64,000 nucleotides of DNA from Herbihabitans rhizosphaerae (GCF_004216555.1 NZ_SGWQ01000006.1:1-64000); one strand, 5' to 3'; counted from the first letter of the stretch, positions 15,512 to 24,476 are shown. The notes: generated by a model not told the origin, from the letters alone. Made by a program: numbers and translations.

Positions 15512-16558
15512 GTGGCCGCCTTCTTACCCCGCCGCGTCGCTCCACTGGCCGGCGTGCTGCTCGGCGCGCTCGCGGTGTCCGTGTTGTGCGGCGTGGCACT
15601 CGGTCCGGTCAGCGTGCCGCTCGGTGACGTCCTGCGCTACCTGCGCGCCGCGATCACCTCCGGTGTGATCGACAACACCGAGGCCGGCACGTACCACATC
15701 GTGTGGGAGATCCGGCTCCCCCGCGTGCTGCTCGCCGCGGTGGTCGGCGCCGGGCTGTCCGTGGTCGGCGTGGTGGTGCAGACCATGGTGCGGAACGCGC
15801 TGGCCGACCCGTTCGTGCTCGGGCTGTCCTCCGGCGCGTCGGTCGGCGCGGCGAGCGTCGTGGTGTTCGGCGCGTTCGCCTCGCTCGGACTGTTCGCGAT
15901 CTCCGCGGCCGCATCCCTCGGCGCGCTGGCCGCCATGGCGCTGGTGTACCTGGCCGCGCGCACCGCCGCCGGCCTCACGCCGCTGCGGCTGGTGCTCACC
16001 GGTTCCGCCATGGGCTACGCGTTCGCCGCGGTCACCACCGTGGTGATCTTTCTCGCACCGCACGGCGAGGCGGCTCGCGCGGTGTTGTTCTGGCTACTCG
16101 GCGGGCTCGGCGCGGCGACCTGGACCGCACTGCCGCTGGCCTCGATCGTGGTCCTCGCCGGGCTGGCCTACCTGCGGCTGATCGCGCGCTCGCTGAACGC
16201 GCTGTCCACCGGCGACGAGACGGCCCGGACGCTCGGCGTGGACCCGGACGTGCTGCGCCGGCGGCTGTTCGTGGTGTCCTCGGTGCTCACCGGCGCGCTG
16301 GTCGCGGTGAGCGGGGCGGTCGGATTCGTCGGGCTGGTCGTGCCGCACCTGGTGCGCATGGTCGTCGGCGCCGACCACCGGCGGGTGCTCACGGTCGCTC
16401 CCCTTGCCGGCGCGGTGTTCCTGATCTGGGCGGACTTGGCCGCGCGCACGATCGTGGCGCCCCAGGAGCTGCCACTCGGCGTGATCACCGCGGCCGTCGG
16501 CGTGCCGTGCTTCGTGTTCCTCATGCGCAGCCGCGCCTACGTGTTCGGGGGTCGCTGA
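15512..16558 (+). CDS. btuC: FecCD-family ABC transporter permease (probable corrinoid importer)
   Basis: A 348-residue polytopic membrane protein of the FecCD/BtuC family, with about ten predicted transmembrane helices. Family motifs include WEIRLPRVLLAAVVGAGLSVVG, NALADPFVLGLSSGASVGA and GAVGFVGLVVPHLVRMVVGADHR. It forms the homodimeric channel of a type II importer. I chose GTG 15512 because it has the GAAAGG ribosome site that is paired in the riboswitch hairpin. The family also carries siderophores and haem; the riboswitch makes a corrinoid the best guess. Its stop overlaps the start of the ATPase gene (TGATG). Confidence 0.9.
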   Translation: MAAFLPRRVAPLAGVLLGALAVSVLCGVALGPVSVPLGDVLRYLRAAITSGVIDNTEAGTYHIVWEIRLPRVLLAAVVGAGLSVVGVVVQTMVRNALADPFVLGLSSGASVGAASVVVFGAFASLGLFAISAAASLGALAAMALVYLAARTAAGLTPLRLVLTGSAMGYAFAAVTTVVIFLAPHGEAARAVLFWLLGGLGAATWTALPLASIVVLAGLAYLRLIARSLNALSTGDETARTLGVDPDVLRRRLFVVSSVLTGALVAVSGAVGFVGLVVPHLVRMVVGADHRRVLTVAPLAGAVFLIWADLAARTIVAPQELPLGVITAAVGVPCFVFLMRSRAYVFGGR

Positions 16559-17331
16559 TGGACGTCGAACTGGACGGCGTCACGGTCGGCACGATCGTGT
16601 CCGACCTGTCGCTGCGGGCCGAGGCCGGCACCGTGGTCGGGTTGGTCGGGCCGAACGGCAGCGGCAAGACCACGACGCTGCGCTGTGTGTACCGGGCGCT
16701 GCGGCCCTCCGGCGGTGCGGTGCGCCTGGGTGGCGAGCCGCTCGCGTCGATGAGCACGCGGGACAGCGCGCGGGTGCTGGCCGCCGTCACGCAGGACAGC
16801 GAGCTGGACTTCGACTTCACGGTGCGCGAGGTGGTGGCGATGGCGCGGCTGCCGCACCAGAGCGCGTTCGACCGGGAATCCTTGCGGGACAAGGAGATCT
16901 GCGCGGAGGCGCTGCGTCGGGTGGACGCCGGGCACCTCGCCGAGCGGGGTGTGCTGAGCCTGTCCGGCGGCGAACGCCAGCGGGTGCTGATCGCCAGGGC
17001 GCTCGCCCAGCGGCCGCGCGTGCTGGTGCTCGACGAGCCGACCAACCACCTCGACATCGGGCACCAGCACGAGGTGCTGTCGCTGGTCGCGTCCACCGGG
17101 CTGACCGTGCTCACCGTGTTGCACGACCTGAATCTGGCCGCCGCGTACTGCGACCAGGTGCACGTGCTGTCCGACGGGCGGATCACGGCGAGCGGGCCAC
17201 CGTCCGAGGTGTTCACGCCCGAGCTCGTCGGCGAGGTGTTCGGCGTGCGCGCGCACCTCGTGCCGCACCCGGTTTCCGGTGTGCCCCAACTGTTGTACGA
17301 CCGTCGGCCCCGACAAGAGGAGATCCCGTGA
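16558..17331 (+). CDS. btuD: ABC transporter ATP-binding protein (probable corrinoid importer)
   Basis: A 257-residue ATPase that powers the importer. It has the Walker A motif GPNGSGKTT, the signature LSGGERQRVLIARAL, Walker B VLVLDEPTNHLDIGHQ with the family D-loop, and the switch histidine in VLHDLNLAAAYCD. This matches the FecE/BtuD type. The ATG overlaps the stop of the permease gene, and its own stop overlaps the start of the binding-protein gene (GTGA), so all three are translationally coupled in one riboswitch-controlled operon. Confidence 0.92.
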   Translation: MDVELDGVTVGTIVSDLSLRAEAGTVVGLVGPNGSGKTTTLRCVYRALRPSGGAVRLGGEPLASMSTRDSARVLAAVTQDSELDFDFTVREVVAMARLPHQSAFDRESLRDKEICAEALRRVDAGHLAERGVLSLSGGERQRVLIARALAQRPRVLVLDEPTNHLDIGHQHEVLSLVASTGLTVLTVLHDLNLAAAYCDQVHVLSDGRITASGPPSEVFTPELVGEVFGVRAHLVPHPVSGVPQLLYDRRPRQEEIP

Positions 17332-18323
17332 GGAAAGCCGCCCTGGCGTTGACCGCTGTCCTGGTGACGAGCGCGTGCGGTGCGCAGATCGCGCCGGCGA
17401 GCACCACTCCGGCGTCCGGCTACCCGGTGACCGTGCGGAACTGCGGTGCCGACGTGAGGTTCGACCGCGCGCCGTCCAGGGTGGTGGCCAACGACATCGG
17501 CATCACCGAGATCATGTTCGCGCTGGGGCTCGCCGACCGGATGGCCGGCTACACGGTCGACCACGGCCAGGATCGCGGCATCGCCAGCTCGCCGTGGCGC
17601 GCCGACTTCGAGCGGGTGAAGCGGGTCGCCGAGGACGTGGCGCTGGAGCCGGTGCAGGGCGTGAACGCGGACATGGTGTTCGCCGGGTGGAACTACGGCT
17701 TCCGCGAGACGACCGGGTTCACCCCGGACCGGCTGCGCTCGCTGGGCATCGCGTCGTACCTGCTGACCGAGTCGTGCCGGAACGGGACCGGCAACCAGCG
17801 CGGGATCATGCCGCCGCTGGAGGCGCTGTACACCGATCTGCGCAACCTGGGCACGATCTTCGGCGTACGGGACCGGGCCGACCGTCTCGTGGAGCAGTAT
17901 CAGCGGCAGGTCGCCGGGTTCGAGGCGACGCTCCCGGCGGGTGCGCGGCCGAAGGTGTTCCTCTACGACGACGGGATCGACCAGCCGCTCACGTCCGGCC
18001 GCACCGCGGGCCCGCAGGAGATCATCACGCGGGCCGGCGGGGTGAACGTGTTCGCCGATCTCAACGACAGTTGGACGCGGGTGAGCTGGGAGACCGTGGT
18101 GCGGCGCTCGCCGGACGTGATTCTGATCAACGACTACGGCGCGGGTGCGGACGAGTCGATCGAGGCGAAGAAGCGATTCCTGCTGTCGCACCCGGGGCTG
18201 GCGACCGTGCCGGCGGTGCGGAACCAGCGGTTCTTCGTGCTGCCGTACGCCGCACTCGTGGAGGGCCCGCGCAACCCGGCGGCGATCGTGGAGTTCGGCC
18301 GGTACCTGGCGAGCGTGCGCTGA
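17328..18323 (+). CDS. btuF: ABC transporter substrate-binding lipoprotein (probable corrinoid importer)
   Basis: A 331-residue type III periplasmic-binding protein. The N-terminus MRKAALALTAVLVTSAC ends in a lipobox-like TSAC with Cys17. Two Rossmann-like lobes follow, with GADVRFDRAPSRVVAND at the start of lobe 1 and GRTAGPQEIITRAGGVNVF in lobe 2. It captures the ligand outside the membrane and delivers it to the permease. Operon position and the riboswitch suggest a cobalamin or cobinamide ligand; the ferric-siderophore branch of the family is the alternative. The start overlaps the ATPase stop by 4 bp. Confidence 0.88.
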   Translation: MRKAALALTAVLVTSACGAQIAPASTTPASGYPVTVRNCGADVRFDRAPSRVVANDIGITEIMFALGLADRMAGYTVDHGQDRGIASSPWRADFERVKRVAEDVALEPVQGVNADMVFAGWNYGFRETTGFTPDRLRSLGIASYLLTESCRNGTGNQRGIMPPLEALYTDLRNLGTIFGVRDRADRLVEQYQRQVAGFEATLPAGARPKVFLYDDGIDQPLTSGRTAGPQEIITRAGGVNVFADLNDSWTRVSWETVVRRSPDVILINDYGAGADESIEAKKRFLLSHPGLATVPAVRNQRFFVLPYAALVEGPRNPAAIVEFGRYLASVR

Positions 18324-18426
18324 TGGCCTTTGGACCCCAATTCGGACACGCGGTGCAACCACCAGTATGGCGGCACGTCCTCCTCGCATGACCGCGACCG
18401 CGGTCGATGCGCGAGGAGAACTCGTT

Positions 18427-18999
18427 ATGTGGCAACGAAAAGCACTGCTCGGACGGTTAACGGCAACCCTGGCGCTGCTCGCGTCGGCCGCCGTCATGAT
18501 GGTCGGCGCCGGTTCGGCGTCGGCTACCCAAGGTTACTGCGGTCTCAGTTGGGGGTCGCTCGACAAGAGCGCTGCCTCCACCGAGACGGGTCAGCTCACC
18601 GACGTGCGCGGCGGCCGGCACGAGTGCTGGGACCGGCTCGTGCTGGACGTCCGTACGCCGGGCGCGGACGGATACTCGGTGCGGTACGTCCCGCAGGTGA
18701 CCGAGGACGGGTCGGGCTTCCCGGTTCCGCTGCGCGGCGGCGCGTTTCTCGAGGTCGTGGCGATCGCCCCGGCCTACGACGACGCCGGCAACCCGACGTA
18801 CAACCCGGCCAACCGGCGGGAACTGGTGAACGTGGCCGGCTGGCCGACGTTCCGCCAGGTCGCGTGGGCCGGCAGCTTCGAGGGACAGACGACGATCGGC
18901 CTCGGCGTGCGCGCCCGCCTGCCGTTCCGGGTGTTCGTGCTGGACGGCCCGGCCGGCGGCTCGCGCATCGTCATCGACGTCGCGCACCGCTGGTCGTAA
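18427..18999 (+). CDS. Exported AMIN-like domain protein
   Basis: A 190-residue exported protein. A signal peptide covers about residues 1-34 (MWQRKALLGRLTATLALL ... SASA), followed by GYCGLSWGSLDKSA and one beta-rich domain with a cysteine pair (Cys39 and Cys59 approx.). The pattern CGLxWGSLxK ... VRGGRHECWDRLVLD is typical of actinobacterial AMIN-like proteins, which are thought to bind cell-wall glycans. A strong GAGGAGA ribosome site precedes the ATG. It is separate from the ABC operon, about 100 bp after its end, and converges with the phosphodiester glycosidase gene across a shared terminator. Confidence 0.75.
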   Translation: MWQRKALLGRLTATLALLASAAVMMVGAGSASATQGYCGLSWGSLDKSAASTETGQLTDVRGGRHECWDRLVLDVRTPGADGYSVRYVPQVTEDGSGFPVPLRGGAFLEVVAIAPAYDDAGNPTYNPANRRELVNVAGWPTFRQVAWAGSFEGQTTIGLGVRARLPFRVFVLDGPAGGSRIVIDVAHRWS

Positions 19000-19006
19000 A
19001 ACCGTT

Positions 19007-19034
19007 GCGGGGCGGTCGATTCCGGCCGCCCCGC
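19007..19034. terminator. Bidirectional terminator between convergent genes
   Basis: A 9-bp perfect stem, GCGGGGCGG (19007-19015) with 19026-19034, lies between the two stops. On the minus strand it is followed by AACGGTTTTA. It touches the stop codon of the minus-strand gene. Confidence 0.7.
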
Positions 19035-20560
19035 TACCTCGTGAGCAGCAGCGCGTCGCCGACCGCCCGCTGGCCCGTGGCGTCCGAGGGCATCGTGATC
19101 ATCGTGCCGTTCAGCACCATCGTGGTGGAGCCGCCGCCGTCGAGGTTGACCGCGTCCACCGCGCCGAGCGACCTGATCAGCTCCGCGGACTCGGCCACGC
19201 CGAGCCCGTCGCTGTAGCCCGGCTGGCGGCCCGCCGAGGTCAGCAGCAGGATCCGGCCGCGCCGGTCCACCCCGAGCACCATCCTCGGGTTGCGCTTGAT
19301 CGCCCAGGCGTACGGGAACGACGGCTCGCCGGGCCGGTCGATGCCGTCGGCGCGGAAGTCGATCTCCACCCGCCCGTCGCGCACCAGCCGAGGACCGCCG
19401 TTGACGATGTCGTCGCCCGGCCCGAGCCGCACCTCGCGGCCCTGCTCGTCGGTGATCACGTGGCGCACGGCCAGCGTCGCGCCCGGCTTCCCGTGTGCCC
19501 GCAGCCAGGTCTCCCCGGAGCCGATGCCGGCCAGCACGCCGCCGCCCGCGGGCACCGGCCCGCCGCGCGGCCGCAGTTCGAGCACCAGACCCGCACTGTC
19601 CAGGACCGCCTCCACACCCGGTCCGGCCGGTGTCGGCACGCCCAGCTCTGGCGTGAAGGCCACGATCTCGTCCGGGTCGGTGCAGGTCACGTCGTGCAGC
19701 GGCCGTTCGGTCGGCTGGTCGCCGCCGACGCCGCCGCAGTTGCGGATCTTGCCCGGCACCCGGTTGATGCCGTCGACCAGCTCGACGGTCTGTCCCGAGT
19801 GGACGGTCGAGCGGGTGCTCATCCGTCCGAACTCCGGCCGCAAACCGTTGCCGCGCAACGTGATCGCCACCCGCCCGTTGGTCGCCGCACTCTGTGGACG
19901 GCCGTCGTAGGCGGCGATCCCGGCCGAGGCGCCCGGCACGCCGTCGACCGCCTCCATCACGAAGAAGCCCGCGTTCACGCCGAGCAGCGCGCCGGCCGCC
20001 ATGTCGGTCGTCAACTCCCGGCCGGCGACCGCCGTGCCGTAGCTGCCGCGCAGCTCGCCCCGGTAGCGGTGTGGGTCGATCACGGCCACCTTCACCTGGG
20101 CCGTCCCGGTACCGGGCACGCCGTCGCCGCCGGTCCACTCGCTGACCGCGTCGAAACCGGCCGCCTTGATCGCGTCGCGCTGCCGGTCGGCCTGGTTCTG
20201 GCCGCCGAACTCGCCGACCCGCACCCGGCTGCCGAGCGCTCCGGACACGTCGGCGCCGTCCGGCCAGCGCACCTGTTCAACCCGGGCGGCCAGGCCGGCG
20301 GCGGTGAGCCGGTCGGCGGTGGCCCGCGCGTCGGCGTCCGTGCCGAGGTGCGCGCCGTCGACCAGGACGGTCACCGTCCAGTGGTCCGCGCCCGGACGAC
20401 CGGTGATCACGCGGTGGTATAGCTCGACGCCGTCCGCGACGTGCTGGTGCCGCCAGTGCGTGAACGGGTCGCGCGCCTGGGACGCGGAGTGGGCGACGCT
20501 GCCGGGCACCACGAGGGTGCCGACCACGGCGGCGAGCAGAAGCGTTCGGGTGCGGTTCAT
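19034..20560 (-). CDS. Exported phosphodiester glycosidase family protein (NAGPA domain)
   Basis: About 508 residues with a signal peptide (MNRTRTLLLAAVVGTLVVPG...). An SPOR-like segment (about 60-130, ADRLTAAGLAARVEQVRW) is followed by the large C-terminal NAGPA domain, recognised from GALLGVNAGFFVMEAVDG, VNGGPRLVRDGR, FPYAWAIKRNPRMVLGVD and AVDAVNLDGGGSTTMVLNG. Relatives cleave GlcNAc-1-phosphodiesters; in bacteria they probably act on cell-wall or capsular glycan phosphodiesters. I start at ATG 20560 because it begins a signal peptide. The longer frame would translate two intergenic repeats. Confidence 0.85.
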   Translation of the reverse strand: MNRTRTLLLAAVVGTLVVPGSVAHSASQARDPFTHWRHQHVADGVELYHRVITGRPGADHWTVTVLVDGAHLGTDADARATADRLTAAGLAARVEQVRWPDGADVSGALGSRVRVGEFGGQNQADRQRDAIKAAGFDAVSEWTGGDGVPGTGTAQVKVAVIDPHRYRGELRGSYGTAVAGRELTTDMAAGALLGVNAGFFVMEAVDGVPGASAGIAAYDGRPQSAATNGRVAITLRGNGLRPEFGRMSTRSTVHSGQTVELVDGINRVPGKIRNCGGVGGDQPTERPLHDVTCTDPDEIVAFTPELGVPTPAGPGVEAVLDSAGLVLELRPRGGPVPAGGGVLAGIGSGETWLRAHGKPGATLAVRHVITDEQGREVRLGPGDDIVNGGPRLVRDGRVEIDFRADGIDRPGEPSFPYAWAIKRNPRMVLGVDRRGRILLLTSAGRQPGYSDGLGVAESAELIRSLGAVDAVNLDGGGSTTMVLNGTMITMPSDATGQRAVGDALLLTR

Positions 20561-20650
20561 GCCGGGCATTCGACCACCGCAGCACGTCGCACGTCCGATC
20601 GGCGGGTGTCCGCCCGGCGAACTCTCATCCCCGCGAGGCTCGACCGCCTC

Positions 20651-20747
20651 CCCGGCATTTCCCAGTAATGGGTGCCTTCCAGCGCAGTGCCGTGCCGTCG
20701 TCACCGGGGCTGGGTCGCGTCCCGTTCCCCTAAGGTGCGGCTGCTTG
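20651..20747. repeat. 97-bp dispersed repeat, copy A
   Basis: Starts CCCGGCATTTCCCAGTAATG and ends AGGTGCGGCTGCTT. It matches the element at 38809-38911 over most of its length, and its 3' half also matches 25505-25563. CCCAGTAATGGG near its start is a small inverted repeat. Not coding. Confidence 0.75.
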
Positions 20748-20750
20748 GCA

Positions 20751-20843
20751 CTCGCGAGTCCCGCGCCCTGCACCCGCGAGTCCCGCGCTGTGCACCCGCG
20801 AGTCCCGCGCTGTGCACCGGTGAGTTCCGCGCTCTGCATCACC
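20751..20843. repeat. Four tandem units of the GCGGGACTCGCG-type repeat
   Basis: Four head-to-tail copies of a unit reading CGCGAGTCCCGCGCTGTGCACC, about 22 bp each, with minor changes. They lie between the phosphodiester glycosidase start and the DUF559 gene end, directly abutting repeat copy A. Confidence 0.85.
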
Positions 20844-20850
20844 GGTCCGC

Positions 20851-21753
20851 CTACGCCGCGACGTGGTGGAACCGGAGGGCGTCGCGCAGCTCGTTGATCA
20901 TCCGGGTCGGATCGCGAAGATCGTCAGCCGCCGCACGCACCACCGTCCAGCCCCGCCGGCGCAGGTCAGTCGCCCGCGCGGCATCGGCCACCTCGCGCCC
21001 GAGGTGCGCCTCATAGCCGTCGTATTCCAGCGCCAGCCGAGCCTCCGTCCAGGCGAAGTCGAGGCGGTACAGCACCCGGCCGTGCCGATCGTGGACTTCG
21101 TGCTGCGGCTCCGGCAACGGCAGGCCCGCGTCGAACAGGATCAACAGCAGCCAGCTCTCCGCCGGCGACTCCGGCAGCCCGGTCGCGAGATCCAGCAACG
21201 TGGCACCTCGGCGCCGGCCACGCGGGTCGTCCCGATCGGCGATCCGCGCGTCGATCTCGGCCCACAGCTCCGCCTTGCGCTCACGCGGAGCCAGCGCCAA
21301 GGCCTGATCGGCGCACGCCAACGCCGTGCCGGGCTGTGACCGGCAGAGCAGGTCCGCGATGACCTTGTCGAGCGCCAGCACCCGAAGCCCGTCGACCTCG
21401 ACCACGTCCGACGGCTCGAACCGCCCGTGGTGCACCACGAGACCGATATGCCGCCGGTGGAGTTTGCGGCCGTATCCGACCAGGACGTGCACGGCGCCGG
21501 GATCGGCCGCGGTGCATCCATGCAGGTAGGCGGCGGTATGACTGGTCAGCACCGCGTCCGGGCCGACCATTGTCAGCGCCGCGCACGCGCGTGCCCTGAA
21601 CTCGCCGGCCTGTCGCCGTTGGATCAGCACTCCACGGCAGTAGCGCACCAGCTCACCGCGGTTGATCAGTCGGCCGACCGCGGAGCGGCCGATGCGCGAC
21701 GCGAGATCTGCCTGGACGTACACGCCGTAGCGGCTTGGGGGTAGATCGGTCAT
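20851..21753 (-). CDS. AbiEi-like N-domain / DUF559 endonuclease-domain protein
   Basis: A protein of about 300 residues in two parts. The N-terminal part looks like the winged-helix of AbiEi-type antitoxins (SRIGRSAVGRLINRGELVRYCRGVLI). The C-terminal part is a DUF559, Vsr/restriction-endonuclease-like domain, with ESWLLLILFDAGLPLPEPQ, YRLDFAWTEARLALEYDG and RGWTVVRAAADDL. The D...E-x-D pattern is the likely metal site. Such genes are abundant in actinomycetes and their role is unknown; nuclease activity is inference. ATG 21753 is preferred over the longer frame from 21801. Repeat arrays flank it on both sides. Confidence 0.8.
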   Translation of the reverse strand: MTDLPPSRYGVYVQADLASRIGRSAVGRLINRGELVRYCRGVLIQRRQAGEFRARACAALTMVGPDAVLTSHTAAYLHGCTAADPGAVHVLVGYGRKLHRRHIGLVVHHGRFEPSDVVEVDGLRVLALDKVIADLLCRSQPGTALACADQALALAPRERKAELWAEIDARIADRDDPRGRRRGATLLDLATGLPESPAESWLLLILFDAGLPLPEPQHEVHDRHGRVLYRLDFAWTEARLALEYDGYEAHLGREVADAARATDLRRRGWTVVRAAADDLRDPTRMINELRDALRFHHVAA

Positions 21754-21836
21754 GCCCCACGGTGACCCGCCGCACGGGCGCATCGGGTCGGCCGGCGGCA
21801 ATCTGTGGATAACCCGGGCCTGTGGACAACTGCCTG

Positions 21837-21873
21837 AGCGCGGGACTCACCGGTGCGGGGCGCGGGACTCGCG
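21837..21873. repeat. Two units of the GCGGGACTCGCG-type repeat
   Basis: GCGCGGGACTCACCGGTGC followed by GGGGCGCGGGACTCGCGAG, in the short gap between the DUF559 gene start and the 3' end of the amidohydrolase gene. Confidence 0.75.
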
Positions 21874-21875
21874 AG

Positions 21876-23177
21876 TTACCCGGCGGCCATCCCGGCAAGC
21901 GCGGCGTGAACCATCACCCGGACGCCGGCGAGCAGGGCGCGCTCGTCGAGCTGGAAGGTCGGTTGGTGCAGGTCGTAGGTCGGGCCGACGCCGTCCCACA
22001 CGCCGAGACGGGCGAAGGAGCCCGGCACGTGCTCGAGGTACCAGCCGAAGTCCTCGCCACCGGAGGACTGCTTCGTGCCGGCCAGCGCGTCCTCGCCGAG
22101 AGCCGCCTCCACGCCGGCCCGCAGCAGCGCGGTCGCCTCGCGGTCGTTCACCACCGGCGGCACGCCTCGGCTGTGCTTCAGCTCGAACCCGACACCGGTG
22201 GGCACCAGCAGCGAGCTGACCAGGTCCTCGACCAGCGGCCTCAGATCGGCCCACACCTCGTGGTCCCCGGTGCGCAGGGTGCCGCGCAGCACGCCGTCCT
22301 GCGGCACCGCGTTGGGCGCCTCGCCCGCGTGCACCGCACCCCACACCAGCACGGTCCCGGACCGCGGATCGATCCGCCGGGACAGCAGCGCCGGCAGCCC
22401 GGTGATCACCGTGCCGAGCGCGTGCACGAGGTCGGCGGTCAGGTGCGGCCGGGACGTGTGCCCACCCGGCGAGGTGAGCCGCAGCTCCAACAGATCGGTC
22501 GCGGAGGTGATCGCGCCGACGCGGGTTCCCACCCTGCCGACCTCGATGCGCGGGTCGCAGTGCAGGCCGAAGATCGACTTCACGTCGTCGAGCCCGCCGG
22601 AGGCGATCACGTCCAGCGCGCCGCCGGGCATGACCTCCTCGGCCGGCTGGAAGATCAGCCGCACGCCGCCGGGCAGCTCGGGCGCGGACGCCAGGGCCAG
22701 CCCGGTGGCGATCAGGATCGCCGTGTGCGCGTCGTGACCGCACGCGTGGCACGAGCCGGAAACCGTTGAGGCGTAAGGCAGTCCGGACATCTCGGTGAGC
22801 GGCAGCGCGTCCATGTCGGCGCGCAGGGCAACGCGCCCGCCGTCGCCGGGGCCGATGTCGCACAGCACGCCGGTGCCGGTCTCCAGGACGATCGGATTCA
22901 GACCGACCGAGCGCAGCACGTTCGCCACCATCTCGCTGGTGCCGAACTCGCGCCGGGACAGCTCCGGGTTCGCGTGGATGTGGCGGTACCAGGCCATCAC
23001 GTCGCCGGCGTGCTCGGCCAGCCACTGGTCGAGCCAGGACGGACCTCTTCCGGCGCCGACATCGGTCACAGAGGGCATCCTCACCCCACTGCTGGTGATC
23101 AGCACATCGGAGCCGTTCCCATCGGAACGACGACTCCGGTCCCCCGGCAACTCGGGCCGGGAGTCAAGCACAGTCAC
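21876..23177 (-). CDS. M20-family amidohydrolase (AmiA-like)
   Basis: A 433-residue metallopeptidase-fold amidohydrolase of the M20D/hippurate hydrolase type. Motifs include YRHIHANPELSRREF, ALRADMDALPLTEMSG, HACGHDAHTAILI (metal-binding Cys/His/Asp), FQPAEEVMPGGA (catalytic Glu pair) and SSGGEDFGWY. It would hydrolyse N-acylated amino acids or similar amides in the cytosol. A GTG with a GGAGGG ribosome site gives the 23177 start; an ATG 33 codons later is also possible. It corresponds in position and family to Rv3305c/Rv3306c of the M. tuberculosis gene order. Confidence 0.9.
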   Translation of the reverse strand: MTVLDSRPELPGDRSRRSDGNGSDVLITSSGVRMPSVTDVGAGRGPSWLDQWLAEHAGDVMAWYRHIHANPELSRREFGTSEMVANVLRSVGLNPIVLETGTGVLCDIGPGDGGRVALRADMDALPLTEMSGLPYASTVSGSCHACGHDAHTAILIATGLALASAPELPGGVRLIFQPAEEVMPGGALDVIASGGLDDVKSIFGLHCDPRIEVGRVGTRVGAITSATDLLELRLTSPGGHTSRPHLTADLVHALGTVITGLPALLSRRIDPRSGTVLVWGAVHAGEAPNAVPQDGVLRGTLRTGDHEVWADLRPLVEDLVSSLLVPTGVGFELKHSRGVPPVVNDREATALLRAGVEAALGEDALAGTKQSSGGEDFGWYLEHVPGSFARLGVWDGVGPTYDLHQPTFQLDERALLAGVRVMVHAALAGMAAG

Positions 23178-23351
23178 GGACCCTCCACACGGTGGAATCC
23201 CCAGGCGGGCCTAATACTGCAACATGGACGGGTTGCGCAACTATCGAGTTCCGACTTCACCCGTTCGCCGGTACGCGTCGTGCGGCGAACGGTAGTCGAT
23301 CTTCACTGCCGCCGTCCCGTGCTCACATAGTGGGACGACAGGCGGTCGGGA

Positions 23352-23678
23352 CTACGAGCCCTGGACCTTCGCCCGGTGCTTCGTGCGCGCCCGGCGGCCG
23401 ACCACGACGAGCACCAGCAGCACTCCGCAGGTGATGCCCATGGTCAGCTTGCGGCGCGATTCCGTGCGCTGTGCCTCGGTCTGCGCCGGGTCGAGCTGCG
23501 GACCGGCCGGCGCGGTGGTGGACGGTGCCGGCACGGGCCGGGTGCCACTGGGCGGGGGCTGCTCCACCCCGGCCGCCTGCACGGCGACGGGTGCCGGAGC
23601 AGGCGTCGCGACGGCCTGCGGTGCGGTGAGAACCGCGAGCAGCGCGACAGCCGCCGCGAGGAGCAGCCGGAATGACAC
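23352..23678 (-). CDS. Small exported membrane-anchored protein, hypothetical
   Basis: About 108 residues: a signal peptide (MSFRLLLAAAVALLAVLTAP), a Pro/Ala-rich low-complexity middle, and a C-terminal transmembrane helix, LTMGITCGVLLVLVVVG, followed by a basic tail, RRARTKHRAK. That layout suggests a protein displayed outside and anchored by its C-terminus. I recognise no family. The GTG at 23678 follows GGAGGT. It stands alone between the amidohydrolase promoter region and the Pr6Pr gene. Confidence 0.65.
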   Translation of the reverse strand: MSFRLLLAAAVALLAVLTAPQAVATPAPAPVAVQAAGVEQPPPSGTRPVPAPSTTAPAGPQLDPAQTEAQRTESRRKLTMGITCGVLLVLVVVGRRARTKHRAKVQGS

Positions 23679-23753
23679 CTGACCTCCACGAGTCAACAGA
23701 CGAGCGCACCACAGAGTAGTGGACGAACTACACGATTCGGTGACGACGAGCCA

Positions 23754-24464
23754 TCAGTGCCAATACGTCGCCGGCGGCCCGGCCAGTTCGGGCTGCGGGC
23801 CCGGCACCGGCGGCCGCGCCTGCGCGGACACCGCCGCCTTGATCTTCGCGATCCCGTACAGCAGGTAGCCCGCGGCGATCACCCCACCGAGGAACCCGAG
23901 CACCACCAGCGCGAAGTCCTCGTCGTCCGGATCGAGGAAACTGCCGTACAGGCCGAAGTCGCCGATCAGGAAGTACACGAGGTACGCCGACGGGAACACG
24001 ATCCAGGTCAGCGGGTGCCACCAGCGCGCGTTCGCCTGGTCGCGCCCGACCGCGATCCAGTCGATCAGCACCACCAACGGTGTGATCAGGTGCTCGAACA
24101 GCGACCACGTCTCGTCCAGATCGCCTTCCATGATCGTCAGGAAGGTGATCGCGACCAGCAGCAGCGTCACCGTCAGCGCGCCGCGCAGCCAGGGCGACCG
24201 GGGCTCGTGCGCACGCCCGCCGGTGAACGCCGGATAGAGCAGCAGCCCGAGGTAGCACACGCCGACGAGCAGACTGGCGAGTTGACTCAGGCCGGCCCAC
24301 GGGTCGCCCATGGTCGCCACCGCCGCGAAGAACCCGGTCAGCGCGCACGCGACGATCACCAGCCGCCACACGGTCACGCCGATCAGCACCCCGGCCGGCA
24401 CCTTCGCAGGCGCGTGCATCGGTTGGTACATCGGCGGTTGCGGCGGATACGGCTGCTGGTACAT
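23754..24464 (-). CDS. Pr6Pr family integral membrane protein
   Basis: A 236-residue protein with a Pro/Tyr/Gln-rich start and about six transmembrane helices. The family pattern appears in TVTLLLVAITFLTIMEG, a conserved histidine in WSLFEHLITPLVVLIDW, and WWHPLTWIVFPSAYLVYFL. Pr6Pr proteins resemble eukaryotic AIG1/FAR-17a membrane hydrolases, but bacterial members are uncharacterised. It ends 13 bp after the meaB stop on the same strand, so it could be co-transcribed downstream of mutB-meaB. Confidence 0.75.
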   Translation of the reverse strand: MYQQPYPPQPPMYQPMHAPAKVPAGVLIGVTVWRLVIVACALTGFFAAVATMGDPWAGLSQLASLLVGVCYLGLLLYPAFTGGRAHEPRSPWLRGALTVTLLLVAITFLTIMEGDLDETWSLFEHLITPLVVLIDWIAVGRDQANARWWHPLTWIVFPSAYLVYFLIGDFGLYGSFLDPDDEDFALVVLGFLGGVIAAGYLLYGIAKIKAAVSAQARPPVPGPQPELAGPPATYWH

Positions 24465-24476
24465 GCCGAGATCAAA

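Noticed and set aside
18774-20138. Long open frame of 454 codons overlapping the phosphodiester glycosidase gene
   Set aside because: It is an Arg/Gly/Ala-rich shadow frame of a high-GC gene; the overlapping frame has a clear signal peptide and NAGPA motifs.
20751-20843. Regular repeats considered as a CRISPR array
   Set aside because: Units are contiguous, with no unique spacers, and no cas gene is near.
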